Source: Planctomycetales bacterium (GTDB lineage: Bacteria > Planctomycetota > Phycisphaerae > SM23-33). From it: 36,100 nucleotides of DNA. The stretch lies in the NCBI GenBank assembly GCA_030642005.1, contig DAOWOP010000004.1, positions 1-36,100 on the forward strand, read 5' to 3'. Within the stretch, counting starts at the first letter, position 1; each line of letters starts with the position of its first letter. Below are positions 1-8,227 of the stretch, one piece after another. A program made the position numbers and the translations under genes. The notes under the pieces were generated by a model. The model saw nothing but the letters and a program-made list of their open reading frames with translations. It was not told where the DNA came from and did no database searches.

Positions 1-1808
1 GTTCGGCTGAAGGCGGCGAGGTTGTCGCGGAGGCGGCTCGGGCGGTTGCGGGCGCGCCACAGGCGGGCGAAATCTTTCGATATTTCCCGCATTTCGCATG
101 CGAGGCTGCGCAGTGTGCGGGCGGGGATGCTCTTTCCGGCGTGGATGTCCCTGCCTGTCAGCATCCGCCTGCATGCCAGCAGGTCCATCCGCCGGGCCAG
201 GTCGAACTCATCCAGCGCGATCGCCTCGAACTCGTCGGCGACGGTGATTTTTGGTATGCGCAGGGCCTTGACCTCCTCCAGCCGCCGCCGAAGGTTTGCG
301 GCCTTGATCTTCGGGTCATTGATAACCCGCGGAGGCGTTCCCAGTTCGCCGCCGAGAGAGGTGGATTTTTTCGTCTCGAACGGTTCTACGAGTGCATTAT
401 AGAGATAGTACCCCGGCTCGGCCCCCAGGATGCGCAATGCGGGTGCGAGTTTGCCCGCCCGGTCGCCGAAGGCGTGCCGGCAGAACCGTTCTGTGAAGCG
501 TTGGTGATCCACCATGTTACCGGCCCAGGCGCAGGCTGCCCCGTGGGCCAGGCTGTGCAGGCTGACGCCAAGGCTGTTGCGGTGCCCGTGGTCGCCCCAG
601 TCGGTATTGAGCAGGCCCTCAGCGCCATGTCGTTTGGCGATGCGGGCGAATCTGGCGACGTTGGCGACGGCCTGGTCCATCCGCGTGCCGTGCGACCCCC
701 AGCCGTTCGTGCCGGGGCAGCAGAGCGCCGCCAGGCCGGCGTCGGAGATTTCATGCGTCCGCCGCATGTTCCGGGCTTCAGGGTAATAGTCCCAGTTGAG
801 CATTACGATGTCTTTGGGGATGTCCGGGATGATTTCCGGGTGGTCAAGGACGATGTCGGCCCACATGTTCATCCGCTTGCCGTGCCTGCGGCAGAGTTTG
901 TGAATCTTCAGGACGAACTGAAGGTACACTCGCCCGACGCCGGTTTTCTCGGCCCGCTTCCTGCTTCGTCCTTTGCCGAGTTCCCACGGCTCGTCGCAGC
1001 AGACGTTGAAGTCGGTCGCCTCGAAGAGCGGGAGGAATTCGGCGTACATCTCCCGCACGAGTTTGATTGAGCCGGGATCACCGGGGCAGAGCGTTGTCCC
1101 GCCGGGGTGGCTGTGGTGGCCCGGCAGTTCGCCCAGAGGCCGGTACTCCGGCAGGGCGAGTATTTTTTCCATGTGCCCGAAACTCGACAGCGACCCGACG
1201 AGGCGGATGTGATGCTTCCTGCAATGCGCCTGAATGGCGAGGATGTCGGCTGGCGTGAACGGGCTGTAACCGCGCCCGATGGCCGGATGGGAAGCGAAGG
1301 TGAAGACATTCTCGACGTACAACTGGAGTTCGTTGACCTTCCAGCGGGCCAGGCGCTCTATTAGCGCCCGGAGGGTGTTTATCTTCGGCACCTTTCCGCG
1401 TGAGCAGTCGTGATAGACGCCCCGGCGGGCGAAGTCCGGCTCGTCGTCGATCCGCATCGCCGGCAGGGCCTTGCCGTGGATTATCAGCAGTTCGCGGAGC
1501 GTTTGTACGGCGTAATAGGCCCCGGCGTCGCCGGCGGAGAGTATCTCGATCCCGTCGGGTCGAATGGTCAGCCGATATGCCTCGTCGCCTTTAATCTGCT
1601 TGTCGCGTACGATTCGCACGTCGGCAACCTTGGCCGAGCGTCCCAGCCGGGCGCGAACGCCCAGTCCCGACAGGTCCTCGCGCAGTTGCCGCATCGGCAG
1701 GCGGTCTGATTCGTGTTCGCTTTGCAGGACCGCCGACCGGCCTAAGGCGAACGAGCCGGAAAGCCCCCGGCATTTGCGGACGGGGATCAGCAGTTCTTTG
1801 TGCGGCAC
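1..1808 (-). CDS. GH20-type beta-N-acetylhexosaminidase-like glycosidase, partial (3' end off window)
   Basis: I read this frame from the reverse complement; the ORF track misses it because its stop lies outside the window. It is open for 602 codons. Start chosen: GTG at 1808, preceded by AAAGGAG about 8 nt upstream. Residues ~75-110 (DEAYRLTI... AVQTLRELL) match the small alpha/beta domain that precedes GH20 catalytic barrels. The barrel begins near residue 120 (DDEPDFARRG, KVNELQLYVE). CCDEPWE at 270-276 carries the adjacent Asp-Glu (D272/E273) expected to orient the substrate acetamido group and act as general acid. No signal peptide is visible, so a cytoplasmic role trimming imported amino-sugar oligosaccharides is inferred. 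The gene is divergent from nfeD. The family is fairly certain, the exact substrate is not. Confidence 0.8.
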   Translation of the reverse strand, partial: MPHKELLIPVRKCRGLSGSFALGRSAVLQSEHESDRLPMRQLREDLSGLGVRARLGRSAKVADVRIVRDKQIKGDEAYRLTIRPDGIEILSAGDAGAYYAVQTLRELLIIHGKALPAMRIDDEPDFARRGVYHDCSRGKVPKINTLRALIERLARWKVNELQLYVENVFTFASHPAIGRGYSPFTPADILAIQAHCRKHHIRLVGSLSSFGHMEKILALPEYRPLGELPGHHSHPGGTTLCPGDPGSIKLVREMYAEFLPLFEATDFNVCCDEPWELGKGRSRKRAEKTGVGRVYLQFVLKIHKLCRRHGKRMNMWADIVLDHPEIIPDIPKDIVMLNWDYYPEARNMRRTHEISDAGLAALCCPGTNGWGSHGTRMDQAVANVARFARIAKRHGAEGLLNTDWGDHGHRNSLGVSLHSLAHGAACAWAGNMVDHQRFTERFCRHAFGDRAGKLAPALRILGAEPGYYLYNALVEPFETKKSTSLGGELGTPPRVINDPKIKAANLRRRLEEVKALRIPKITVADEFEAIALDEFDLARRMDLLACRRMLTGRDIHAGKSIPARTLRSLACEMREISKDFARLWRARNRPSRLRDNLAAFSR

Positions 1809-1852
1809 GGGCGAATCTCCTTTGAAGAATTCTGTTACAATTTCGGTTGGAG

Positions 1853-1882
1853 ATGATAGGAGCATCATAGCATTAGAAGCAA
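1853..1882 (-). promoter_or_regulatory. candidate sigma70 promoter for the GH20 gene
   Basis: On the minus strand TTGCTT (1882-1877) is followed after 18 bases by TATCAT (1858-1853), about 45 nt before the GTG start. ATGAT/ATCAT half-sites overlap it and could be an operator. Assigned by eye only. Confidence 0.4.
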
Positions 1883-1898
1883 GATTAGACTGTAAAGG

Positions 1899-1927
1899 TT
1901 GCCCGGCGGGGCGGTTGGGTTTAGAAT
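1899..1927 (+). promoter_or_regulatory. candidate sigma70 promoter for the nfeD-floA cluster
   Basis: TTGCCC (1899-1904), a 17-base spacer and TAGAAT (1922-1927) lie 40 nt upstream of the chosen nfeD ATG. This argues against the longer ORF-track start, a TTG at 1899 that would lie inside the -35 box. Confidence 0.5.
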
Positions 1928-1967
1928 GAAACAGCGGGATCACGGGAGAACAGGAGAACACGAACAT

Positions 1968-3977
1968 ATGTCTTTGGTGCGAAAAAGGATTTCCGCGAGC
2001 GGGATTCGACGTGCGGTTATCGCCGTTGCGGCGCTGGCGCTGGTCTGTTCTGTCGGGATGTCGGAGCAGTCCGGCCCTTCGCTTGAGCGACTCTACGAGG
2101 CGGCGCGAATGGCTTATACTTCCGGCGACGTTCAGACGCGTGAGGTTGCCGCCATGGCTGTTGTCGCGCGCGGCGCCGAGGCGGTGAAGTTCCTCGCGGC
2201 CCGGCTTGAACTCCAGGCTGAAAACGTTCACGATGCCGGCGAGGCCAAGGCTGGCGGCATCTTCGTTACGATTAACCTTCTGGGGCGGATGAACAGTTAC
2301 CCAGCCGCTCGGTCGGCGTTGATTAAACTCCAGGCCCATCCGGTCGCCGAAGTCGGCAAGTGGGCGAAGTTCGCCCTTTCGCGGACGCCGCAGACCCAAC
2401 CGGGCCGGCCGGTAAAAACGACCCGCCCGACGACAACTGAACCCGCGACAGTCCGCATTGAAGGCGACCGACTTATCACGCCCGACGGGTGGTTCGCCCG
2501 GCCGAAGGTTAAGCACCCGCCGCTGCCGGAGAAAATCACAAACGCCTTCATCATTCCGATCCGCGAGCCGATTACGCCCAAGACAACCAGGGCCATTCGG
2601 CGAAAGGCCCATGCCGCACGGAAGGAACACGCCCAGCTCATCATCTTTGACATGGACACCTTCGGCGGCGGGGTAGTCGCGGCTCTGGACATCTCCGAGA
2701 TAATCAAGAAGGACCTTCAGGACATCTACACCGTTTGTTTCGTCCACACGGATGCAATATCCGCCGGGGCCCTTATAGCGCTGGCGTGCGATGAGATAGT
2801 AATGACGCCGAGCGCTACGCTTGGCGACTGCGCCCCGATCGCCGTCGGAGGAAAACTGGAAGGCGTCCTGCGCGAGAAGGTCGAAAGCCCGCTCCGCAGC
2901 GAGTTCCGGGATTCGGCCCGGCGCAACGGCTATCCGATCGCGCTGGCGATGAGCATGGTCTCGTTCGACATTGAGGTCTGGAAGGTCCGCAACCGCATCA
3001 CCCGCGAACTGCAATATGTGCTGAAAAGAGAATGGCTCGGCAAGGTGGAAATCCCGCCGGGGCTGGCCACCGGGCCTTCCAAACCGACATCCGAGTGGGA
3101 ACTGCTTCAGGTCGTCGTCAGGGAAGGCGAACTGCTGACGATGAACACCTCCGAGGCGCTGAAGTACCGCTTTGCATCGCGCCGTCTCAAAGCCCCTGCC
3201 GCTGATCCTTATCTCAATCTCAAGAGCGCCTACAACATCACCGCCGGGCCGGTGGTTTTGAGCGACACCTGGTCGGAGCAACTGGTTGAGTTTCTCACCT
3301 CAGCGCCGGTGATGGCTTTTCTGTTCTTTGTGGGCCTGTTGTGCGCGTATGCAGAGGTTCACACTCCCGGCTTCGGCGGCGCCGGAGCGGCTGCGATCGT
3401 CTGCTTTGCGATAATCTTCGGCAGCCATTACCTTGTCGGCTTGGCGCAGTGGTGGGAGATAGCGCTGTTCTTTATCGGCGTGGCGCTGCTTGCGGTGGAG
3501 GTGTTTCTTATTCCCGGCTTCGGCGTCGCGGGCGTCGCGGGCTTGCTCTGCTGCGTCGCGGCGCTTCTGGCGATGATGGTGGACAACGCGCCGACGGAAT
3601 TTCCCTGGCCTGACACCGAAGGGGCGTGGGAGATGCTCAAGACGGGCGTATTGTGGATGATGGCGGCGTTTGTGGCCGCTACGGTTACTGCGGCGGCCCT
3701 CGCGCGGTTCCTGCCGAAGGTCCCGATCGCCGGACGGCTTGTGCTGGCTGCGCCGGAAGGCTCGCTGACAGCGCCGACCACGGAAGATGCGCCGATACTC
3801 GATGTCCGTCCAGGCCAGGTCGGAGAAGTTACGCAGACCTGCCGGCCTGTCGGAAAGGTCCGCATCGACGGGCGGCTTGTCGATGCCGTCGCGGACGGTG
3901 CCTTCATCGAGGCCGGCGCTGAAGTCGTCGTCCTCCGCAACGAAGGCAACCGGGTCGTGGTTGAGACAAAGGCGTAA
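1968..3977 (+). CDS. NfeD1b-type membrane-bound ClpP-class serine protease
   Basis: The protein has 669 aa from the ATG at 1968, which has CAGGAG 11 nt upstream and fits the promoter at 1899-1927. Residues 1-30 form a signal peptide/anchor. The ClpP-like protease domain includes DAISAGALIALACDEIVM with candidate catalytic Ser265 and, downstream, a Lys in REKVES. Several hydrophobic segments follow (roughly residues 435-590). The C-terminus is the NfeD OB-fold (VGKVRIDGRLVDAVADGAFIEAG). Long NfeD proteins of this type pair with flotillins in membrane microdomains and are thought to cleave membrane-protein fragments. The usual partners, short nfeD and floA, are downstream but are separated by an AT-rich restriction-modification insertion. 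Not to be confused with SppA, which lacks the NfeD tail. Confidence 0.9.
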   Translation: MSLVRKRISASGIRRAVIAVAALALVCSVGMSEQSGPSLERLYEAARMAYTSGDVQTREVAAMAVVARGAEAVKFLAARLELQAENVHDAGEAKAGGIFVTINLLGRMNSYPAARSALIKLQAHPVAEVGKWAKFALSRTPQTQPGRPVKTTRPTTTEPATVRIEGDRLITPDGWFARPKVKHPPLPEKITNAFIIPIREPITPKTTRAIRRKAHAARKEHAQLIIFDMDTFGGGVVAALDISEIIKKDLQDIYTVCFVHTDAISAGALIALACDEIVMTPSATLGDCAPIAVGGKLEGVLREKVESPLRSEFRDSARRNGYPIALAMSMVSFDIEVWKVRNRITRELQYVLKREWLGKVEIPPGLATGPSKPTSEWELLQVVVREGELLTMNTSEALKYRFASRRLKAPAADPYLNLKSAYNITAGPVVLSDTWSEQLVEFLTSAPVMAFLFFVGLLCAYAEVHTPGFGGAGAAAIVCFAIIFGSHYLVGLAQWWEIALFFIGVALLAVEVFLIPGFGVAGVAGLLCCVAALLAMMVDNAPTEFPWPDTEGAWEMLKTGVLWMMAAFVAATVTAAALARFLPKVPIAGRLVLAAPEGSLTAPTTEDAPILDVRPGQVGEVTQTCRPVGKVRIDGRLVDAVADGAFIEAGAEVVVLRNEGNRVVVETKA

Positions 3978-3980
3978 CAT

Positions 3981-4007
3981 GAGAGCAATGAAAGGAGTTA
4001 CGCTCTC
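3981..4007 (+). terminator. weak hairpin after long nfeD
   Basis: GAGAGC and GCTCTC are separated by 15 bases just after the nfeD stop, without a T run. It might be an attenuator. A 22-codon frame (3979-4047, ATG AGA GCA ATG...) runs through it and has no supporting evidence of being a gene. Confidence 0.2.
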
Positions 4008-4089
4008 GTATGTGCGTGGCGAGTTGGGCATCGGCAAAGAAGGCTGAATATCCAGAAGTTAGCCAATATAAAAAGAAGCGGAAGTAGTT

Positions 4090-5226
4090 ATGAAATACGA
4101 ATCAGTTGATCAATTGCAAAAAGCATTGACCGAAGATGTGTTTCACTACGCCAAAGACTCGAAAAAGGCTGCCGGACGAGCATTGGGTACTATTGTTGAA
4201 ATAATTACATTCTATCTTCTCAAAGCGTGGAAGTTGGATAGCACTGTCTCCATTGAAAAGAGAATACCCGAGTACGGCAATCCCGATATTACACATAATG
4301 TTGAGTATTCCTTTCATCCGGTTCTGAATGAATATAAGATTCGGATTACCAATAGCGGCTCTTCCGTAACAGCAGGCAGGATTTTGAAAGCGCTGGAGAC
4401 TGGATTGGATATAACGTATTTTGAGAAGACCAGTAACAATCTGCTTTCAAAAGATGGTGTATTGAGAAATGCATGTACGATAGCGGTGAGTGATAATTCG
4501 TATCTTGTCGCTTCCATCAGACGGAAGACTGATGAAGAAATTATTGTTTCTGTTGTCGAGCAAAGCAATAGGCCGTTTGCCATATTTGAATGTAAAAGAG
4601 TCGGCGTAGAAGAGGGAACTAAAAAAGGGCCTCAGACAATCGAGAAGGCAAAACAAGGAGCGTATGTTGCTCGATGTGTTTCCTCCTTACAGAAAGTCAG
4701 ACTCAATAATGGTGAATTATACGGCGTCATTTATAGGGGGGAAAACGTCCTTTATTCAGAGCCGTATCATGAATTACTTGCGAAGGTTGTTAATTCCGAT
4801 GATGCTGAATTATTGGAACATTTTATTCTGACGGTTGGGGTTGTCAGCAACCATGGTAATTGGTTTACATCGAAAGATCACAATAAAGAACTTAAGGTAT
4901 TGGCGCAGTCTTATGATTGGTTAATCTTTCTTAGCGATTTTGGTATGACAGAGTTTATTGGGGATTTGATATTAAACCCGTTGCCTGAATATGAAGACGT
5001 GAGGAAAGCATTTCTTGCAAGTTACTCTGCCGACAAGAAGAAAAATCAATTCACGAAGGTTCAAATAAACTTTAATGCAAGCGAGGCTCTCAAGAAGTAT
5101 TTTTCCGAAAATATTAAGCGTATAGAAAGATGGTTCAATGTAATTGCGCCTCCTGCCGGTAATATCCGCCAGGTGAAAGATGAAATAAAGAGATTGAAGT
5201 CAAAATCGTGGGAGGAAATCCTGTAA
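4090..5226 (+). CDS. putative type II restriction endonuclease (PD-(D/E)XK-like)
   Basis: 378 aa, soluble, no signal peptide. I do not recognise a named enzyme. GNPDI (residues ~63-67) and FECKR (residues 166-170, E167-C-K169) could supply the acidic residue and the (D/E)xK of a PD-(D/E)XK nuclease, although they are about 100 residues apart. KKGPQTIEKAKQGAYVAR follows, resembling the segment after the active site in several restriction enzymes. The main support is context: the stop codon directly abuts the ATG of an adenine methyltransferase, giving an R-M gene pair. Base composition is AT-rich (24 of 60 G+C on the line at 4441), unlike the flanking nfeD genes. A possible -10 (TATAAA at 4068-4073) lies just upstream. 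The Shine-Dalgarno is weak. An alternative is another nuclease of a small defence module. Confidence 0.6.
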   Translation: MKYESVDQLQKALTEDVFHYAKDSKKAAGRALGTIVEIITFYLLKAWKLDSTVSIEKRIPEYGNPDITHNVEYSFHPVLNEYKIRITNSGSSVTAGRILKALETGLDITYFEKTSNNLLSKDGVLRNACTIAVSDNSYLVASIRRKTDEEIIVSVVEQSNRPFAIFECKRVGVEEGTKKGPQTIEKAKQGAYVARCVSSLQKVRLNNGELYGVIYRGENVLYSEPYHELLAKVVNSDDAELLEHFILTVGVVSNHGNWFTSKDHNKELKVLAQSYDWLIFLSDFGMTEFIGDLILNPLPEYEDVRKAFLASYSADKKKNQFTKVQINFNASEALKKYFSENIKRIERWFNVIAPPAGNIRQVKDEIKRLKSKSWEEIL

Positions 5227-5817
5227 ATGACCGCTGGCAGAAAGATAAATACGGGAAGTCAAGATTGGGGGACTCCGCAAAAGTACGTTGATGCGGTAAA
5301 GGAAGTATTTGGAGAAAAGATCGCTTTGGATCCATGTTCGAGTAAGTGTTCTATAGTAGATGCAGAAGTTGAATATATATTACCGGAACATGACGGATTG
5401 AGAGAATCATGGGATTATCCAACAATATATGTCAATCCTCCTTATGGAATTAATAAGGGAAATGGAACGACCATTCGGCATTGGTTGGCTAGATGTGCAG
5501 AGGCACATAAGATGTCTGGTTCAGAAGTCTTAGCGCTTGTGCCTGTTGCAACGAATACGGGTCATTGGAAAAATAGTGTGTTTGGCAAGGCGGCTGCAAT
5601 ATGTTTTTTATATGATACGCGGCTGAGATTTCTTGAGAATGGTAAAAACGGCGGCAAAGGCGCTCCAATGTCCTGCGCAATGATTTATTGGGGTGATAAC
5701 TATGATAAATTTTATGATGTTTTCATAAATCATGGAGCAGTCGTGAATATTTCACCTCTTGAAAGGGGAAAAATAGGCTATGAAAGAAGTAATCCTCAAC
5801 AGATATTATTTAATTAA
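5227..5817 (+). CDS. Dam-family (phage-type) DNA N6-adenine methyltransferase
   Basis: 196 aa. The start is fixed by an abutting TAA-ATG junction with the preceding gene and GGGAGGAAAT upstream. SQDWGTPQKYVDAV at the N-terminus, IALDPCSS (residues 32-39) and YVNPPYG (68-74, the NPPY catalytic motif of amino-methyltransferases) fit the short phage-type Dam family (PF05869-like), whose members are about this length. It would transfer a methyl group from SAM to adenine in a specific site and protect the host from the nuclease encoded upstream. The target sequence cannot be deduced. It has the same AT-rich composition as its partner, and the pair is likely a horizontally acquired unit inserted into the nfeD-floA cluster. 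Phage proteins of this family are often orphan; here the tight pairing favours R-M. Confidence 0.8.
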   Translation: MTAGRKINTGSQDWGTPQKYVDAVKEVFGEKIALDPCSSKCSIVDAEVEYILPEHDGLRESWDYPTIYVNPPYGINKGNGTTIRHWLARCAEAHKMSGSEVLALVPVATNTGHWKNSVFGKAAAICFLYDTRLRFLENGKNGGKGAPMSCAMIYWGDNYDKFYDVFINHGAVVNISPLERGKIGYERSNPQQILFN

Positions 5818-5880
5818 ATCGGCTAATAAGGTCCTGCGCCGAAACGCAGTTCAGCTGTTCTCCATAGTGGTGGGAGACTA

Positions 5881-6381
5881 ATGACCGGTACGATATTACT
5901 GATTATCGCGTTGTTGTTTTGTGCGTTACTGCTGTTTGCCGTGGAGGTTTGCACGCCGACGTTTGGGCTGCTGGCGTTCACGGCGATTGCGTGCCTGGCG
6001 GGAGCGGTGTACCTGTGCTTCGGTATCAGTCCGACTTTCGGGGTCGTGATGATCGTGGTGCTGGCGTTCGCCGTCCCGGCGTATCTTTGGGCGATGATTA
6101 AATACCTGCCGAAGACCGCCGTCGGCCGCATTCTGCAACTCCGTGTCGATAAAAAAGGCCCCGGCGAGGGCACGCCGGACGCCGCCGAACTGGAATCGCT
6201 CGTGGGCGCTGCGGCGGTGGCTGAAACACCCCTGCGCCCCAGCGGCGCTGTCCGGGTTGATCACAAACGCATCATCGCCACAGCCGAGTCGGGATTCATC
6301 GAAAAAGGCGCGACTGTAAAGATAATTAAGGCCGGCGGCGCCGACGTCGTGGTGCGGGAAGAGAAAGGACCCGCCTCCTGA
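5881..6381 (+). CDS. short NfeD-like membrane protein
   Basis: 166 aa with ATG at 5881 and GGGAGAC just upstream. Two hydrophobic helices occupy residues ~1-75. The C-terminal NfeD OB-fold follows (LRPSGAVRVDHKRI, SGFIEKGATVKII), closely similar in pattern to the tail of the long NfeD at 1968. It has no protease domain. Short NfeD proteins bind flotillin-type SPFH proteins, and floA follows 99 bp downstream. In the undisturbed order this gene would follow long nfeD directly. After the R-M insertion its transcription must come from read-through or from promoters inside the insert. Confidence 0.88.
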   Translation: MTGTILLIIALLFCALLLFAVEVCTPTFGLLAFTAIACLAGAVYLCFGISPTFGVVMIVVLAFAVPAYLWAMIKYLPKTAVGRILQLRVDKKGPGEGTPDAAELESLVGAAAVAETPLRPSGAVRVDHKRIIATAESGFIEKGATVKIIKAGGADVVVREEKGPAS

Positions 6382-6393
6382 CGGAGTCGTCCC

Positions 6394-6421
6394 TTGCGAA
6401 TTGTCGCCGAAGGCGTAAGAT
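6394..6421 (+). promoter_or_regulatory. candidate internal promoter for floA
   Basis: TTGCGA (6394-6399), 16 bases, TAAGAT (6416-6421), about 60 nt before the floA ATG. The 99-bp spacer before floA is long for a tight operon, which agrees with a separate promoter. Confidence 0.35.
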
Positions 6422-6480
6422 AAGGCCGGATCGGATAAGTCGTTTATAAAACAGGTTTTTCTTATGAAAGGGGTAGTAGC

Positions 6481-7494
6481 ATGTTGGCATTAGAAGCGGT
6501 TTGGGTAGTGGCTATCGTTCTGGCGCTGATTGCGCTGGTGTTCTTCGTGATTGTTCTGAAGTTTTTCGCGTTGTACATTCAGGCGCTCTTCGCCCGCGCT
6601 AAGGTCGGGATGGGCGAACTGATCGGAATGAGCCTGCGGAAAGTCGATCCTCGCGTGATCGTCTTGAGCAAGATTCGCGCCGTTCAGGCGGGTCTTGAGG
6701 TAACGACGCGCGAGATGGAAAGCCATTATCTCTCCGGCGGGCGGGTTCCGAACGTCATCACCGCCCTTATCGCCGCAAACCGCGCCAACATCGAACTGAC
6801 GTTCAGGACGGCTACGGCCATCGACCTTGCCGGCAGAGACATACTCGAAGCCGTTCAGACGTCGGTCAACCCGAAGGTCATCGACTGTCCCAACCCGGCC
6901 AGTGGGAAGATGTCCATCGACGCGGTCGCCAAGGACGGTATCCAGGTCAAGGCCAAGGCCCGCGTAACGGTCCGCGCCAACATCGACCGCCTCGTCGGAG
7001 GCGCCACCGAGGAGACGATCATCGCCCGCGTCGGCGAGGGTATCGTTACGACCATCGGCTCGTCCGATACATACAAGAGCGTCCTGGAGAATCCCGACAA
7101 CATCTCCAAGCAGGTGCTGGACAAGGGTCTGGACGCCGGAACGGCCTTCGAGATACTCTCGATCGACATCGCGGACGTGGACGTTGGCGAGAACATCGGC
7201 GCGAAGTTGCAGGCAGACCAGGCCGAAGCCGATAAACGCCGCTTCCAGGCCGAGGCTGAAAAACGCCGCGCAATGGCGATGGCGCGCGAGCAGGAAATGA
7301 AGGCAAACGTACAGGAAAACCGCGCGAAGGTCGTCCTCGCCGAAGCCGAGATACCCCTGGCTATGGCCGAGTCGTTCCGTTCCGGGCACCTGGGAATTAT
7401 GGACTATTACCGCATGAAGAACATCCAGTCCGATACGCAGATGCGCAATAACATCGGCGGCGGACCGACCGGCGGAGAAAGCCAGAAGAAATAA
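6481..7494 (+). CDS. floA: flotillin-like protein FloA
   Basis: 337 aa, matching the usual FloA length of about 330. ATG at 6481 follows AAAGGGGTAGTAGC. One N-terminal membrane helix (residues ~5-35, [16 protein letters not shown]) is followed by [13 protein letters not shown], the SPFH-like core with [19 protein letters not shown] and [12 protein letters not shown], and a charged Ala/Glu/Lys coiled coil ([20 protein letters not shown]). FloA scaffolds ordered membrane domains on the cytoplasmic face and works with NfeD proteins. It follows short nfeD on the same strand. The C-terminal tail is Gly-rich and not distinctive. Confidence 0.95.
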   Translation: MLALEAVWVVAIVLALIALVFFVIVLKFFALYIQALFARAKVGMGELIGMSLRKVDPRVIVLSKIRAVQAGLEVTTREMESHYLSGGRVPNVITALIAANRANIELTFRTATAIDLAGRDILEAVQTSVNPKVIDCPNPASGKMSIDAVAKDGIQVKAKARVTVRANIDRLVGGATEETIIARVGEGIVTTIGSSDTYKSVLENPDNISKQVLDKGLDAGTAFEILSIDIADVDVGENIGAKLQADQAEADKRRFQAEAEKRRAMAMAREQEMKANVQENRAKVVLAEAEIPLAMAESFRSGHLGIMDYYRMKNIQSDTQMRNNIGGGPTGGESQKK

Positions 7495-7506
7495 TCACCG
7501 GACCAA

Positions 7507-8145
7507 ATGACCTTTCAATGGCACAATCTGTTGGGCTTCGGCCCTTCGACTTTGCTCAGGGCCGCCCTGAGCCTGCCGAAGGGCGGCGAGCTCAGTCGAG
7601 CCGCGGCCGATGACGACGGCGGTCTGGTCAACATCCTTATCCTGGTCGTAATGATGGTTATCGGCCTGGTTGGGCATCTAATCAAAAAGGCCCAGGAGAA
7701 GCAGCAGGTCGATCAGGCCGATAGCAAGGTGGCCGAGGCCAAGCGTCGGCAGGTGAGCTCGCCGCATGAGGCGCCGCCGCCTCGCCGTCGGCCTACAGCG
7801 GCCGAACAGGTCGTCGCGCTCCACTCGGCGGTGGCGACGAAGGCCAAACCCCCGCCGCCTCCCGCCCGCGCCGAACTTGCCCAGGGCGTCCGTGAAGAGG
7901 TCCGCAAGGTCAGGCAGCATCTCCTGGCCGAACAGACCGGTCGCGGACGCAGGCTCGTGCACATCGAAGCCCTGAAGCTCGGCATCGGCCCCGAAACAGC
8001 GCCGGCGGAGACCCCCTCCGGGGAAAAGCCGAAAATCCGACTGAACCTCTCCAACCCGAAGGCTGCAAGAACGGCGATTATCTGCGCGGAGGTCCTCGGC
8101 CTGCCGAAAGCGCTGCGGTCCGACCCGGAACCCTGGGAACAATAA
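7507..8145 (+). CDS. small single-pass membrane protein downstream of floA, function unknown
   Basis: 212 aa, ATG 12 nt after the floA stop, with no clear Shine-Dalgarno. The N-terminus (residues ~12-28) is encoded by a palindromic repeat, giving the low-information stretch TLLRAALSLPKGGEL. A membrane helix follows (LVNILILVVMMVIGLVGHLI, ~39-58), then an Ala/Pro/Arg/Lys-rich cytoplasmic tail with possible coiled coil (EEVRKVRQHLLAEQ). The C-terminal ~35 residues (PKAARTAIICAEVLGLPKALR) look like a short conserved tail. Position suggests a membrane-microdomain accessory, but this is inference only. The reading frame stays open through the repeat, so the start may have been altered by its insertion. 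Confidence 0.65.
   Translation: MTFQWHNLLGFGPSTLLRAALSLPKGGELSRAAADDDGGLVNILILVVMMVIGLVGHLIKKAQEKQQVDQADSKVAEAKRRQVSSPHEAPPPRRRPTAAEQVVALHSAVATKAKPPPPPARAELAQGVREEVRKVRQHLLAEQTGRGRRLVHIEALKLGIGPETAPAETPSGEKPKIRLNLSNPKAARTAIICAEVLGLPKALRSDPEPWEQ
7541..7584. repeat. REP-like palindrome inside a coding region
   Basis: GCCCTTCG (7541-7548) pairs with CGAAGGGC (7577-7584), and CTCAGGG (7555-7561) with CCCTGAG (7565-7571), giving a long imperfect hairpin. The text resembles the widespread TTCGAC..GCTCAGG..CCTGAG..CGAAGGG interspersed palindromes of many bacterial genomes. It lies in frame within the N-terminus of the gene after floA. Confidence 0.75.
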
Positions 8146-8227
8146 CGGGGCAAGCCGGACGCCGTGGTCACGCCGCGAAGGTAAAAAAGGGCATTCGTAA
8201 TTGAAAACGGAAAGGAAAGAAGGAATA

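Noticed and set aside
141-1070. 309-aa plus-strand ORF and several other long ORFs at 22-1364
   Set aside because: They are shadows of the minus-strand GH20-type gene, whose catalytic and N-domain motifs read clearly in one open frame from 1808 to the left edge.
6490-7389. 299-aa minus-strand ORF
   Set aside because: Antisense shadow of floA in G+C-rich sequence; the translation is rich in Asp, Gly and Arg without recognisable domains.
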